Shown piece by piece: positions 21,357 through 28,051 of a DNA stretch of 28,603 nucleotides (position 1 is the first letter of the stretch; the number at the start of each line of letters is the position of its first letter). Location of the stretch: positions 1 to 28,603 of the forward strand of contig CAKTNW010000026.1 in assembly GCA_934589145.1 (NCBI GenBank). The letters are read 5' to 3'. A program made the position numbers and the translations under genes. This DNA is from an uncultured Oscillospiraceae bacterium. Lineage in GTDB: Bacteria > Bacillota > Clostridia > Oscillospirales > Oscillospiraceae. The notes beneath the pieces were generated by a model. The model searched no databases. It saw only the letters and a list, made by a program, of their open reading frames with translations, and was not told where the DNA came from.

Positions 21357-24300
21357 ATGAAGAAACGGATATTGAGCATTGTCCTCTGTCTCATGATGGT
21401 GCTCAGCCTGCTGCCCATTCAGGCGTTTGCCAATGACTACGAGGACGGCACGGAGTGCGCCTATTGCGGCCACTATCACTGGGGCGATTACATGTGCGAC
21501 GAATGCGGCCTGTGTTCGGCGGACTGCAGCAATTCGGAGTGCTTTACGACGACCCACTGCAACGAGTGCGGCGCATGCCTGATGCGCAATGACTTCTGTA
21601 AGGAGTGCCGCCGGTGCGAGGACTGCATGGAAAGCGAAGGCGGCCACTGCACGGACTGCGGCGGATGCTTTCTGGGCGAACGCGAAAACCTGTGCGAGGA
21701 GTGCGGAAGGTGTGTGGACTGTGCCGGCGAAATCTGCGAGGAGTGCCAGCGGTGCAGCGAATGCGCGGCTGAGGATCACTGCCCGGAGTGCGGCATCCAC
21801 CTGTACGATGATCCCTGCAAGGGCTGCGGCCAGTGCATCGACTGCGTCGAGATCTGCGAGGACTGCGGCTATTGCGAGGACTGCATAGAAGAATATGAAC
21901 TGCATTGCGAGGACTGCGGCGCGTGCTTTGAGGCGGAGGGCCGCTGCCCTTACCCCGATGATGCGCTGCACTGCCTCAGCTGCGCGGGACCGATCTGCGA
22001 GCAGTGCGGCGAGTGTGAATATGAAAGCGGCCTTGACTTTTGCCTTGACTGTGGTCTGTGCGAGGAATGCTGCAAGTATAATTCCCAGACTGCCGGCTGC
22101 TCCACCGGTGAGGCCTGCGTGGATAGCCCTGAATGGCGTGACCATAAATGCGAGAACTGCGGCGAGGTGTGCTTCTGCGAGGAAGCGGCTTGCGAGTATT
22201 GCGGTTACTGCCGCGAATGCTGCGAAAAGATCGCTCAGGAGAATGGCTGCGACTGCGGCGATGTCTGTGTGGAAGAAGACGGCTTTGCCCAGCATCTGGC
22301 GGATTACCACAACGCTGCGGGTACCGTGCCGGATGATCACACGCACAAGCCCAAGGCCGAGTGGAGCATGGATGGCACCGGCCACTGGTACGAGTGCCGC
22401 TTCTGCGACGCTCGGATGAGAGTTGTAGCCGCGCATATCTGGGATGGGGACGAGTGCAGCGTCTGCCACTACGAGAGAAACGCCAAGCTGCGCATCACCG
22501 TCCAGCCCAAGGACGTCACTCACATGGTACCCGAGTTTCATGCTATGGGGCAGAATACCAAATTCACCGTTAAGGTGGAAGAATCGGCACTCGTCACAAC
22601 GCTGGAATACCAGTGGTACGAGGTGCGTACAAAGAAGGACGATCCGACTAATAAAGAGGAAAACAAACTGGAGGACAGCCCGGACGAGCGTTTGATTCGG
22701 GGCGCGACAACCCGTGAATTGACCGTCGCGGTCCCCAATGACGGCTGCAGCCATAAGTATGAGTACTACTGCGTGATCACCGGCAAGGATGCGGAGGGCA
22801 ACGAGGTATCCACCGTCACCTCCCGCACCGCACTGCTGCGGACGACGCATAACTACGGCGAGCCGAAGCCCGTCGTGAGTGCCACCTCAGGCATTTATGT
22901 CATTCATTTCGAAAGTGGTCCTATCACAGAAGGCCCCGAAGCAGTCACTGAAAAAACGTACCATAAAGGCAGCATGTATCACAACCAGTGGTGCCGCGGC
23001 GAGAACGCAGGTGTGGAATGCAACCATACCAAGCTGCCGGCGGAAACGAAGCATAACTTCGGCGCCATGTTCTATCTGGGCAAAGGCTATAGTACGAGCG
23101 ACACGCAACACAACGAGTACTACTACTACGGTACCACATGCGCCGGTTGCGGCTATGAGAATGTGTATTGGTATCCGCAGCAGATAGAGACGGCGTTTCA
23201 TCAGATCACCATTGTGGATACGCCGGACGCGTATATTGTGACCGATGATGATCGAGAGATCACCTCCGGGTACGTGGAATCGGGTGAAAGACTTATAGCG
23301 TCCGCTCCTTATGTGAACGCTGATAACAAGGTGTTCGTCAGATGGGATGCGCAGCCTGTCGGCGGCGGCACGCTTCCCGAGGACTTTACGATCAAAAACG
23401 AAACCTATGAGGGCGCGCTTGGCAACGCCTACCTTACGATGCCCAACTGCGATATCACGCTGAAGGCCGTATACAGCGACAAGGGGCCGGTAAACAAGGT
23501 GACCATCAAGGGCACCGGAGAGGATCCCGTTCTGGTGGAGAATGGCGTTATCACGGTGCATGTCGGGACGGAATTCTCGGTGGATACCATCCTCTCTCCG
23601 GAGGAGGCTGTGGAGAAGCGCGTCATATGGACGGTCTTCGGCACAACAACCGGCGATCCGGAGCTGGAGTTCACTTCGGAGTATCGATTTAGCAGCAGCT
23701 CTACGATCAGCAAGGCAATCACCGGCCCGGTGACGCTCAAGGCGAACAAGACCGGCACGGTTCGCCTGAATGTCCGCACGGTGGAATCCCATGTGCTGGG
23801 ACAGCAGGTAAGCGACACCGTGTTTGTCAGGATCGTGGCGGCGGATGCCCACGTTCATGATTACGAAACCACCACGGTGCCGGCCACCTGCACCCAGAAT
23901 GGGTATACGCGTTATACCTGCAAGGATGCAGCCTGCGGCAGAGACTACAAGAGTAATTTCGTGAAGGCCACCGGCCATAACGACACCAACGGCGATGGAT
24001 TTTGCGACAATTTCAACATGATCACCAAAAAGGTCTGCGGCTATAAGCTGAACAAGGAGACGACCATGTTCGGGCGTACCCAGATCGATAAGGTGCAGCT
24101 TACCGTTTCCAGTCCCGTGCGGGGCGGAACGCCTGACAATGCAAACCTCAAGGACAGCACGGAAGCACGCTACTCTGTGGCGAACACCGACTGGGATCCC
24201 CTGACCGAGAACAACAAGTTCGGCATCAGCACGAAATATACCGTGAAGGTGGTGCTGGAGGCGATAGATGACTACGGCTTCAAGCTGAACGGCATTCTGG

Positions 24301-24566
24301 GCGTCGGCAATACGGAATTTTTCATCAACGGCAAAAAGGCCAAGGTGGTCAGCGGCGATGCCCAGCAGGTGGTCATCACCTGCGAGTTCCCGGCCACCGG
24401 AAGCGGCAGCTATAGCGGCGGTACCGGCTCCGACGGGACGACCACTGCCCAGCCTGTCAAGTCTCCCGGCACGGGTGATGCGGGCATCGTGCTCTACGCG
24501 GCCATGGGCCTGCTGAGCCTGACCGGCGGCGCATGGGTCGTTGGCAAGAAGCGTAAGGACAAGTAA
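21357..24566 (+). CDS. Giant Cys-rich surface protein with SPGTG anchor
   Basis: This 1069-residue protein has a signal peptide ending AFA at residue 25. Residues 34-303 hold 63 cysteines, arranged as about fifteen CxxC knuckles, mostly C-x2-C-G-x-C-x2-C, within a very acidic background. A His/Cys module lies near 328-371 (HKPKAEW, GHWYEC, CSVCHYE), an Ig-like region at about 374-494, further beta-rich modules, and a second Cys/His module near 830-890. The C-terminus has SPGTG at 1036-1040, a hydrophobic helix and a KKRKDK tail. SPxTG matches signals of Clostridia-type sortase B, so wall attachment is likely. The Cys array could bind many metal ions or form disulfides; nothing in the sequence settles which. 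Confidence 0.8.
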   Translation: MKKRILSIVLCLMMVLSLLPIQAFANDYEDGTECAYCGHYHWGDYMCDECGLCSADCSNSECFTTTHCNECGACLMRNDFCKECRRCEDCMESEGGHCTDCGGCFLGERENLCEECGRCVDCAGEICEECQRCSECAAEDHCPECGIHLYDDPCKGCGQCIDCVEICEDCGYCEDCIEEYELHCEDCGACFEAEGRCPYPDDALHCLSCAGPICEQCGECEYESGLDFCLDCGLCEECCKYNSQTAGCSTGEACVDSPEWRDHKCENCGEVCFCEEAACEYCGYCRECCEKIAQENGCDCGDVCVEEDGFAQHLADYHNAAGTVPDDHTHKPKAEWSMDGTGHWYECRFCDARMRVVAAHIWDGDECSVCHYERNAKLRITVQPKDVTHMVPEFHAMGQNTKFTVKVEESALVTTLEYQWYEVRTKKDDPTNKEENKLEDSPDERLIRGATTRELTVAVPNDGCSHKYEYYCVITGKDAEGNEVSTVTSRTALLRTTHNYGEPKPVVSATSGIYVIHFESGPITEGPEAVTEKTYHKGSMYHNQWCRGENAGVECNHTKLPAETKHNFGAMFYLGKGYSTSDTQHNEYYYYGTTCAGCGYENVYWYPQQIETAFHQITIVDTPDAYIVTDDDREITSGYVESGERLIASAPYVNADNKVFVRWDAQPVGGGTLPEDFTIKNETYEGALGNAYLTMPNCDITLKAVYSDKGPVNKVTIKGTGEDPVLVENGVITVHVGTEFSVDTILSPEEAVEKRVIWTVFGTTTGDPELEFTSEYRFSSSSTISKAITGPVTLKANKTGTVRLNVRTVESHVLGQQVSDTVFVRIVAADAHVHDYETTTVPATCTQNGYTRYTCKDAACGRDYKSNFVKATGHNDTNGDGFCDNFNMITKKVCGYKLNKETTMFGRTQIDKVQLTVSSPVRGGTPDNANLKDSTEARYSVANTDWDPLTENNKFGISTKYTVKVVLEAIDDYGFKLNGILGVGNTEFFINGKKAKVVSGDAQQVVITCEFPATGSGSYSGGTGSDGTTTAQPVKSPGTGDAGIVLYAAMGLLSLTGGAWVVGKKRKDK

Positions 24567-24603
24567 GCCAACGCGCAGACAAGCAAACACTTCATCTTAA
24601 TAG

Positions 24604-24638
24604 CAAGGGCGGCGGACGCATCGCGTCTGCCGCCCTTG
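24604..24638 (+). terminator. Long hairpin after the Cys-rich gene, weak terminator
   Basis: A 16-bp stem with one G-U pair, 24604-24619 and 24623-24638, has an ATC loop and lies about 40 bases after the stop codon. No T tract follows on either strand, so termination is uncertain, but its position suggests it protects the 3' end of the transcript. Confidence 0.5.
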
Positions 24639-24990
24639 TGCTGTCCCCGCCCGCGCCCTGTGACCGGCAGGACGCGGGCATTTTCTTTGCGTCAGAACGC
24701 GATGGATGCGCGCATCCGTTGCAGAAGACTTCCTGTGCAGCGACCGTTTCCGCTACGATCATCATGGCATAGGGGCGCTGTTTGGCTGGATAGATGCCCA
24801 AAATCGACAAAAACACACAAAACCCGTCACATTTGCGTAGACCATTGTAGAACGAATACATGACACAAATAGCCATAAATCGTGTAAAATCAGTATGGAA
24901 GGAGCGAAGAAGCTTACCAAATTCGGCAAGAAGCCCGCCATAACGGCTTGATGGTTGCCTTTCAAAATACACACGACAGGAGGAGTACCA
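24639..24990 (+). other. Non-coding stretch upstream of the Spo0A-like gene
   Basis: No convincing gene is visible on either strand. The second half turns AT-rich and contains two near matches to the Spo0A box in reverse orientation: ATCGACA at 24803-24809 and TTCGGCA at 24922-24928, each one base off TTCGACA. It also holds a candidate promoter at 24861-24890 and a leader hairpin at about 24925-24955 with arms AAGCC/GGCTT. Composition changes sharply around 24780, the likely border between cargo and the recombination module. Confidence 0.45.
24861..24890 (+). promoter_or_regulatory. Candidate promoter of the Spo0A-like gene
   Basis: TGACAC at 24861-24866 and TAAAAT at 24885-24890 are 18 bp apart, about 100 bases upstream of the start codon. 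The -35 is a partial match only. A near-Spo0A box lies upstream and another lies downstream, so self-control is conceivable. Confidence 0.4.
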
Positions 24991-25359
24991 ATGCCGTTAG
25001 TTTATTATGTTTCGGACCTTGAAAAGAACGTGCCTTTGGACGCCGAACGCCTGCTGCGTCTCTTGGGCGTATCCGGAAAGCTGTCGGGATTTTACTTTGC
25101 GGTATATATGCTGGAGCAGGTACAGGAAAAGCCTGAGTATGTCCTGCTGATCACAAAGCGGCTCTATAAGCAGACGGCGCAGCAGTTCCACACAACGAGC
25201 GGCTGCGTGGAGCGAAACCTGCGTACCCTTGTGCACGCCTGCTGGAGACAGCCGGATCACAGCCTGCTTGATCGGATCGCAGGACATCCGCTGTCGCAGC
25301 CACCGACAAATACGCAGTTCATTGATATGCTGGCCGCCTACCTTCGCAATAGCGCTTAA
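24991..25359 (+). CDS. Stand-alone Spo0A C-terminal-domain DNA-binding protein
   Basis: This 122-residue protein matches the Spo0A effector domain over almost its whole length: LLRLLGVSGKLSGFYFAVYM, then LLITKRLYKQTAQQFHTTSG, CVERNLRTLVHACW and PTNTQFIDMLAAYL correspond in order to the helices of Spo0A_C. There is no receiver domain, only about 30 residues before it, so DNA binding would not be switched by phosphorylation. AGGAGG at 24979-24984 gives a strong start. It sits directly upstream of excisionase and integrase, which suggests that an element-borne regulator competes with host Spo0A or ties excision or transfer to sporulation. That role is inference; the domain match is clear. Confidence 0.83.
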   Translation: MPLVYYVSDLEKNVPLDAERLLRLLGVSGKLSGFYFAVYMLEQVQEKPEYVLLITKRLYKQTAQQFHTTSGCVERNLRTLVHACWRQPDHSLLDRIAGHPLSQPPTNTQFIDMLAAYLRNSA

Positions 25360-25376
25360 ATTGCCTCCCCCTGTTT

Positions 25377-25425
25377 CTGCGGCGGTGGTGCACATCCCCC
25401 GCACCGCCGCCGCAGCTTCCTCTTT
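25377..25425 (+). terminator. Terminator-like hairpin after the Spo0A-like gene
   Basis: A 15-bp stem with one G-U pair, CTGCGGCGGTGGTGC at 25377-25391 and its complement at 25401-25415, has a 9-base loop and is followed by CTTCCTCTTT. Confidence 0.7.
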
Positions 25426-25433
25426 ACGAGTGT

Positions 25434-25465
25434 GCATCAGCCATCAAACCTTTGATGGCTGATGC
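25434..25465. repeat. Perfect 15-bp inverted repeat
   Basis: GCATCAGCCATCAAA at 25434-25448 is followed after two bases by its exact complement at 25451-25465. There is no T tract. It is symmetrical on both strands and lies at the edge of the open non-coding stretch before the excisionase gene, so it may be a protein-binding site or an RNA end. Confidence 0.7.
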
Positions 25466-25799
25466 AGGCTGATAAAGAGCCGATGCTGCACATTGAAAAG
25501 AGCCGCATTCGCGGCATAAATAAAGCAGACAGGTACGTTCGTGCCGGTGTGAGCCGTAGAACAGCGTCCGCCATGATCTTCCGCAGGGGAGGGAGCGAAA
25601 CAGGCGCTGCTCCAAAACAGAGTGGCACTCTGTGGGCCATGACCACCGACACCCTTAAAGATACTCCCGCATTGGACGCCCTCAAAGCATCGTGCGGCGT
25701 ACCCATCAGCATGGGCCGGGGTGAGATTCCCGTGAGGCTGGCAGCCACCAGCCGCCTGTTTTGCTGTTCGACTATTCTTAATCAACTCGATTACTTTTT
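25466..25799. other. Gene-free but unusually open stretch upstream of the excisionase
   Basis: Reading frames of 100-125 codons are open on both strands at the same place, none with a good ribosome binding site. Local hairpins are present, including GCCGC-ATTC-GCGGC at about 25503 and ACAGAGT-GGC-ACTCTGT at about 25617. I have the impression that this sequence is conserved next to xis-int genes of Clostridia elements and is often mis-annotated as short proteins; I cannot check that. A structured RNA or recombination region is possible. Confidence 0.4.
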
Positions 25800-25828
25800 T
25801 TGCATCCATGCCAGTACCATGCTACAAT
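25800..25828 (+). promoter_or_regulatory. Promoter of the xis-int operon
   Basis: TTGCAT at 25800-25805 and TACAAT at 25823-25828 are separated by exactly 17 bp, about 40 bases before the excisionase start codon. The -35 hexamer is the same TTGCAT seen in the toxin-antitoxin promoter. Confidence 0.7.
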
Positions 25829-25870
25829 TTGCTTGAAGCACGGTGCTGGGGTCACGGAAAGGAGGCAACT

Positions 25871-26077
25871 ATGAATAATGACCACAGCAATCTTACGCAT
25901 TCTCCGACAGGAAAGAGAACATATACCGTCGATGAAATCGCAAAGCTGCTTGGGATAGGCAGAACCGCTGCATACAGTCTTGTCCACTCCGGTGTGTTCA
26001 AGATGGTGCGGATCGGTTCGTCTATCAGAGTTTCCAAAGTGTCATTTGATGATTGGCTGGATAAACAGGACTTGTAG
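25871..26077 (+). CDS. xis: Excisionase (Xis), helix-turn-helix family
   Basis: This 68-residue basic protein reads TYTVDEIAKLLGIGRTAAYSLVHSG followed by RIGSSIRVSKVSFDDWL, the compact winged-helix pattern (HTH_17) of Tn916/Tn1549-type excisionases. These bind near the element ends and bias the integrase toward excision. GGAAAGGAGG immediately before the ATG at 25871 is strong, and an upstream extension in the same frame has no such signal. The integrase starts 11 bases after the stop, so both are made from one transcript. Confidence 0.88.
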   Translation: MNNDHSNLTHSPTGKRTYTVDEIAKLLGIGRTAAYSLVHSGVFKMVRIGSSIRVSKVSFDDWLDKQDL

Positions 26078-26087
26078 GAGGTTTATC

Positions 26088-27476
26088 ATGGCATCTATCA
26101 AAAGACGTAGAGGCAAGTATCACGTCGTCTATTATTATCTCAATGAAAACGGTGAGAAAAAGCAGAAGTGGGAGTCGTATGACACAGAAGCAGAAGCAAA
26201 GCATCGCAAGGCGGAAATTGAATATAAGCAAGGAAACCGTACTTTTATTGCGCCCAATAAGACGAGCATTGCGGTGTTCCTTGAGGACTTTGTAAGTCTG
26301 TATGGCACCAAAAAATGGAGTCCAAGTACCTATGAAGCCAATACAGGGCTTATCCGCAATTATATCAATCCGATAATTGGCGACACCTTAATGCAGGATA
26401 TGACTTCGATTGCCGCAGATCGCTTTATCTCCACTTTGCAGCGGACAAAATGTCCAACCTTTAAGAACCGATACTCTAAGACGGAATATATGACTCCTGC
26501 AAATATTGAGCGCATCAACAGACTTCTCCGATGTGCCTTCGGGCAGGCTGTTCGCTGGGACATCATTGCAAAGAACCCATTCGAGAATACAACGCTCCCA
26601 AAAATCAAGCGTAAACCCCGCGAGATATGGGATGCTGCTACCATCCGTAAAGCGTTGGATGAATGTAAGGATGGCCGCCTGTATGTTGCTATCAACCTCT
26701 CCTTTGCCTGTTCTCTGCGGATCGGTGAAATTGTCGGCCTGACTTGGGATAACATCCATATTTCAGATGCAGATATTGCCAGTGATAACGCGTATCTGTG
26801 TGTTGAGAAAGAGCTGGTGCGTGTGCGTGAGGAATCTCTCGCAGTCTTAGGGGAAGGAGAAATCATCAAAAAATTTCCCCGGACAATGTATCTGGAGGAT
26901 GCCAGCACGGTCATCGTACTGAAAACGCCCAAAACGGAAAGCAGTGTCCGCAAAGTGTGGATGCCGAAAACGGTGGCCTACATTCTGCGGGAATGGAAAG
27001 CCTCCCAGGACAGGCAAAAGGAATTCCTTGGAGAGGAATACCTTGACTACAACCTCGTGGTCGCGCTGCCTAATGGCCGCCCCTGCGAGGAAACGGTCAT
27101 TTCCAATGCGTTCCGACGCTTAAAGCGGGATGCTCAGCTTCCTGATGTTGTATTCCATTCGCTTCGCCATTCCAGTACCACCTATAAGCTGAAGCTCAAC
27201 CATGGTGACATAAAGGCTACACAGGGCGACACCGGACACTCGCAGGCGGATATGGTTACAAAGGTCTATGCACATATCCTCGATGAAGATCGAAAGGTCA
27301 ATGCACAGAGGTTTGAAAGTGCTTTCTATGCCAATCCCGATCTGCGCGGTGTGCAAGCCCCTGCTGAGCCGCAGCCTGCCTTGGATGTGCAGAGCATCAT
27401 TTTGCAGCTTCAGCAGTCGCCGGAGCTTTTGCGTGCGCTCACGGCGCTCATATCGAACCATGGGCATACCGCCTGA
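26088..27476 (+). CDS. int: Tyrosine site-specific recombinase (integrase)
   Basis: This 462-residue protein begins with a basic arm-binding domain (about 1-60: MASIKRRRGKYHVVYYYLN), followed by a SAM-like core-binding domain (about 65-180) and a catalytic domain. The catalytic set is complete: R211 in SLRIGE, H357 and R360 in HSLRH, H384 in TGHS, and the nucleophile Y394 in KVYAH; a KTPKTESSVR segment supplies the usual lysine turn. The ATG at 26088 follows TAGGAGG. The 3' end lies about 165 bases from a tRNA-Arg gene, the expected arrangement for an element integrated at a tRNA. Base composition is visibly more AT-rich than the cargo. Confidence 0.95.
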   Translation: MASIKRRRGKYHVVYYYLNENGEKKQKWESYDTEAEAKHRKAEIEYKQGNRTFIAPNKTSIAVFLEDFVSLYGTKKWSPSTYEANTGLIRNYINPIIGDTLMQDMTSIAADRFISTLQRTKCPTFKNRYSKTEYMTPANIERINRLLRCAFGQAVRWDIIAKNPFENTTLPKIKRKPREIWDAATIRKALDECKDGRLYVAINLSFACSLRIGEIVGLTWDNIHISDADIASDNAYLCVEKELVRVREESLAVLGEGEIIKKFPRTMYLEDASTVIVLKTPKTESSVRKVWMPKTVAYILREWKASQDRQKEFLGEEYLDYNLVVALPNGRPCEETVISNAFRRLKRDAQLPDVVFHSLRHSSTTYKLKLNHGDIKATQGDTGHSQADMVTKVYAHILDEDRKVNAQRFESAFYANPDLRGVQAPAEPQPALDVQSIILQLQQSPELLRALTALISNHGHTA

Positions 27477-27486
27477 TGAGGGGGAC

Positions 27487-27508
27487 ATGGTGCCAATATG
27501 GTGCCAAC
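27487..27508 (+). repeat. Two tandem 11-bp direct repeats downstream of int
   Basis: ATGGTGCCAAT at 27487-27497 is followed at once by ATGGTGCCAAC at 27498-27508. A related GGTGCCA occurs at 27744-27750 within the tRNA-like array. Paired short direct repeats near the element end are typical arm-type binding sites of tyrosine integrases; that use is inferred. Confidence 0.55.
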
Positions 27509-27601
27509 CTCCGGAAAAACGAAAAAATGGTTCGATGTGTGCCGGTGGTTCCGGCGGGAGTTCAGAAGGGGCACTACGATCTGATTTGGCATCAAAAGGC
27601 G

Positions 27602-27643
27602 AAAAGAAAAAATGCCGCGATCCCTTGAAATCACAGCATTTTT
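27602..27643 (-). terminator. Weak terminator for the tRNA transcript
   Basis: Read on the - strand, AAAAATGC just after the tRNA pairs with GCATTTTT (27608-27615) across a 20-base loop and runs into a T-rich stretch. The long loop makes it a weak candidate; it could also serve integrase transcripts from the other side. Confidence 0.4.
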
Positions 27644-27719
27644 GGTACGCCTGCCCGGGCTCGAACCGGGGGCCTCGGGCTTAGGAGGCTCGCGCTCTAT
27701 CCAACTGAGCTACAGACGC
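27643..27719 (-). tRNA. tRNA-Arg (anticodon CCU), integration target
   Basis: The - strand folds as a 74-base cloverleaf plus encoded CCA. The acceptor arm is GCGTCTG with CAGGCGT (two G-U pairs), the D arm is GCTC/GAGC, the anticodon loop is CTCCTAA with CCT at 27685-27683, and the T arm is CCCGG-TTCGAGC-CCGGG. The anticodon stem CGAGC/GCCCG has one A-C mismatch. The 3' end points toward the integrase gene, the classic arrangement for element insertion in a tRNA. The mismatch and wobbles suggest that the two halves may have different origins. Confidence 0.85.
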
Positions 27720-27767
27720 AAATGATGAAATTGTGCGGAAATCGGTGCCATTGGTAATTGATGTCCG

Positions 27768-27811
27768 TGCGCTTAGGAGGCGGACCCTCTATCCAACTGA
27801 GGTACTGGGGC
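27768..27811 (-). pseudogene. tRNA-Arg(CCU)-like 5' half, copy 2
   Basis: From 27811 downward the - strand has an acceptor-like GCCCCAG, TA, a D arm CCTC/GAGG and the same anticodon loop CTCCTAA, then diverges about five bases after the loop. No T arm or matching 3' acceptor strand is found, so it cannot be a functional tRNA. The break close to the anticodon loop suggests a recombination crossover point. Confidence 0.65.
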
Positions 27812-27838
27812 TTGTGTAAAAATATTCGGTTTTCTTGC

Positions 27839-27903
27839 GGAAATAGATTTGAACGATCTGTCGCTTAGGAGGCGGTCGCTCTATACAACTGAGCTACGGA
27901 GGC
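27839..27903 (-). pseudogene. tRNA-Arg(CCU)-like gene with degenerate 3' half, copy 3
   Basis: The - strand from 27903 has GCCTCCG, TA, a D arm GCTC/GAGC and the loop CTCCTAA. A TTCAAAT T-loop follows, but with a shortened stem and no matching CGGAGGC acceptor strand. It is the copy nearest to a good - strand promoter (27917-27946) and to chromosomal typA, so its 5' half may be the original chromosomal tRNA interrupted by integrations. Confidence 0.65.
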
Positions 27904-27916
27904 ATATGTAACCTGT

Positions 27917-27946
27917 ATTTTACTCCATTGCCCGCATATTTGTCAA
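27917..27946 (-). promoter_or_regulatory. Promoter of the tRNA array
   Basis: On the - strand TTGACA (27941-27946) and TAAAAT (27917-27922) are 18 bp apart, just upstream of the outermost tRNA-like copy. It would transcribe all three tRNA-like sequences, ending in the complete one. Confidence 0.75.
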
Positions 27947-27977
27947 CGGAAACCGCAGAAAAAGTTGGCGAAACCCC

Positions 27978-28006
27978 TTGCAATCGGGAGAGACAGGGCA
28001 TATAAT
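27978..28006 (+). promoter_or_regulatory. typA: Promoter of typA
   Basis: TTGCAA at 27978-27983 and TATAAT at 28001-28006 are 17 bp apart, about 45 bases before the start codon. It is divergent from the tRNA promoter. Confidence 0.8.
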
Positions 28007-28051
28007 AGCAAGGTTAATGAAATTATACCCAAGAGAAAGGGGTTTTTACCT

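Noticed and set aside
22887..24590. 567-codon - strand frame opposite the Cys-rich gene
   Set aside because: No start signals and no recognisable domains; the + strand frame has a signal peptide and anchor.
24592..24972. - strand gene in the gap before the Spo0A-like gene
   Set aside because: No ribosome binding site, crosses a long hairpin and a composition change, and shows no recognisable domain.
27768..27903. Two additional functional tRNA-Arg genes
   Set aside because: Copy 2 lacks a T arm and neither copy has a matching 3' acceptor strand; scored as pseudogenes.
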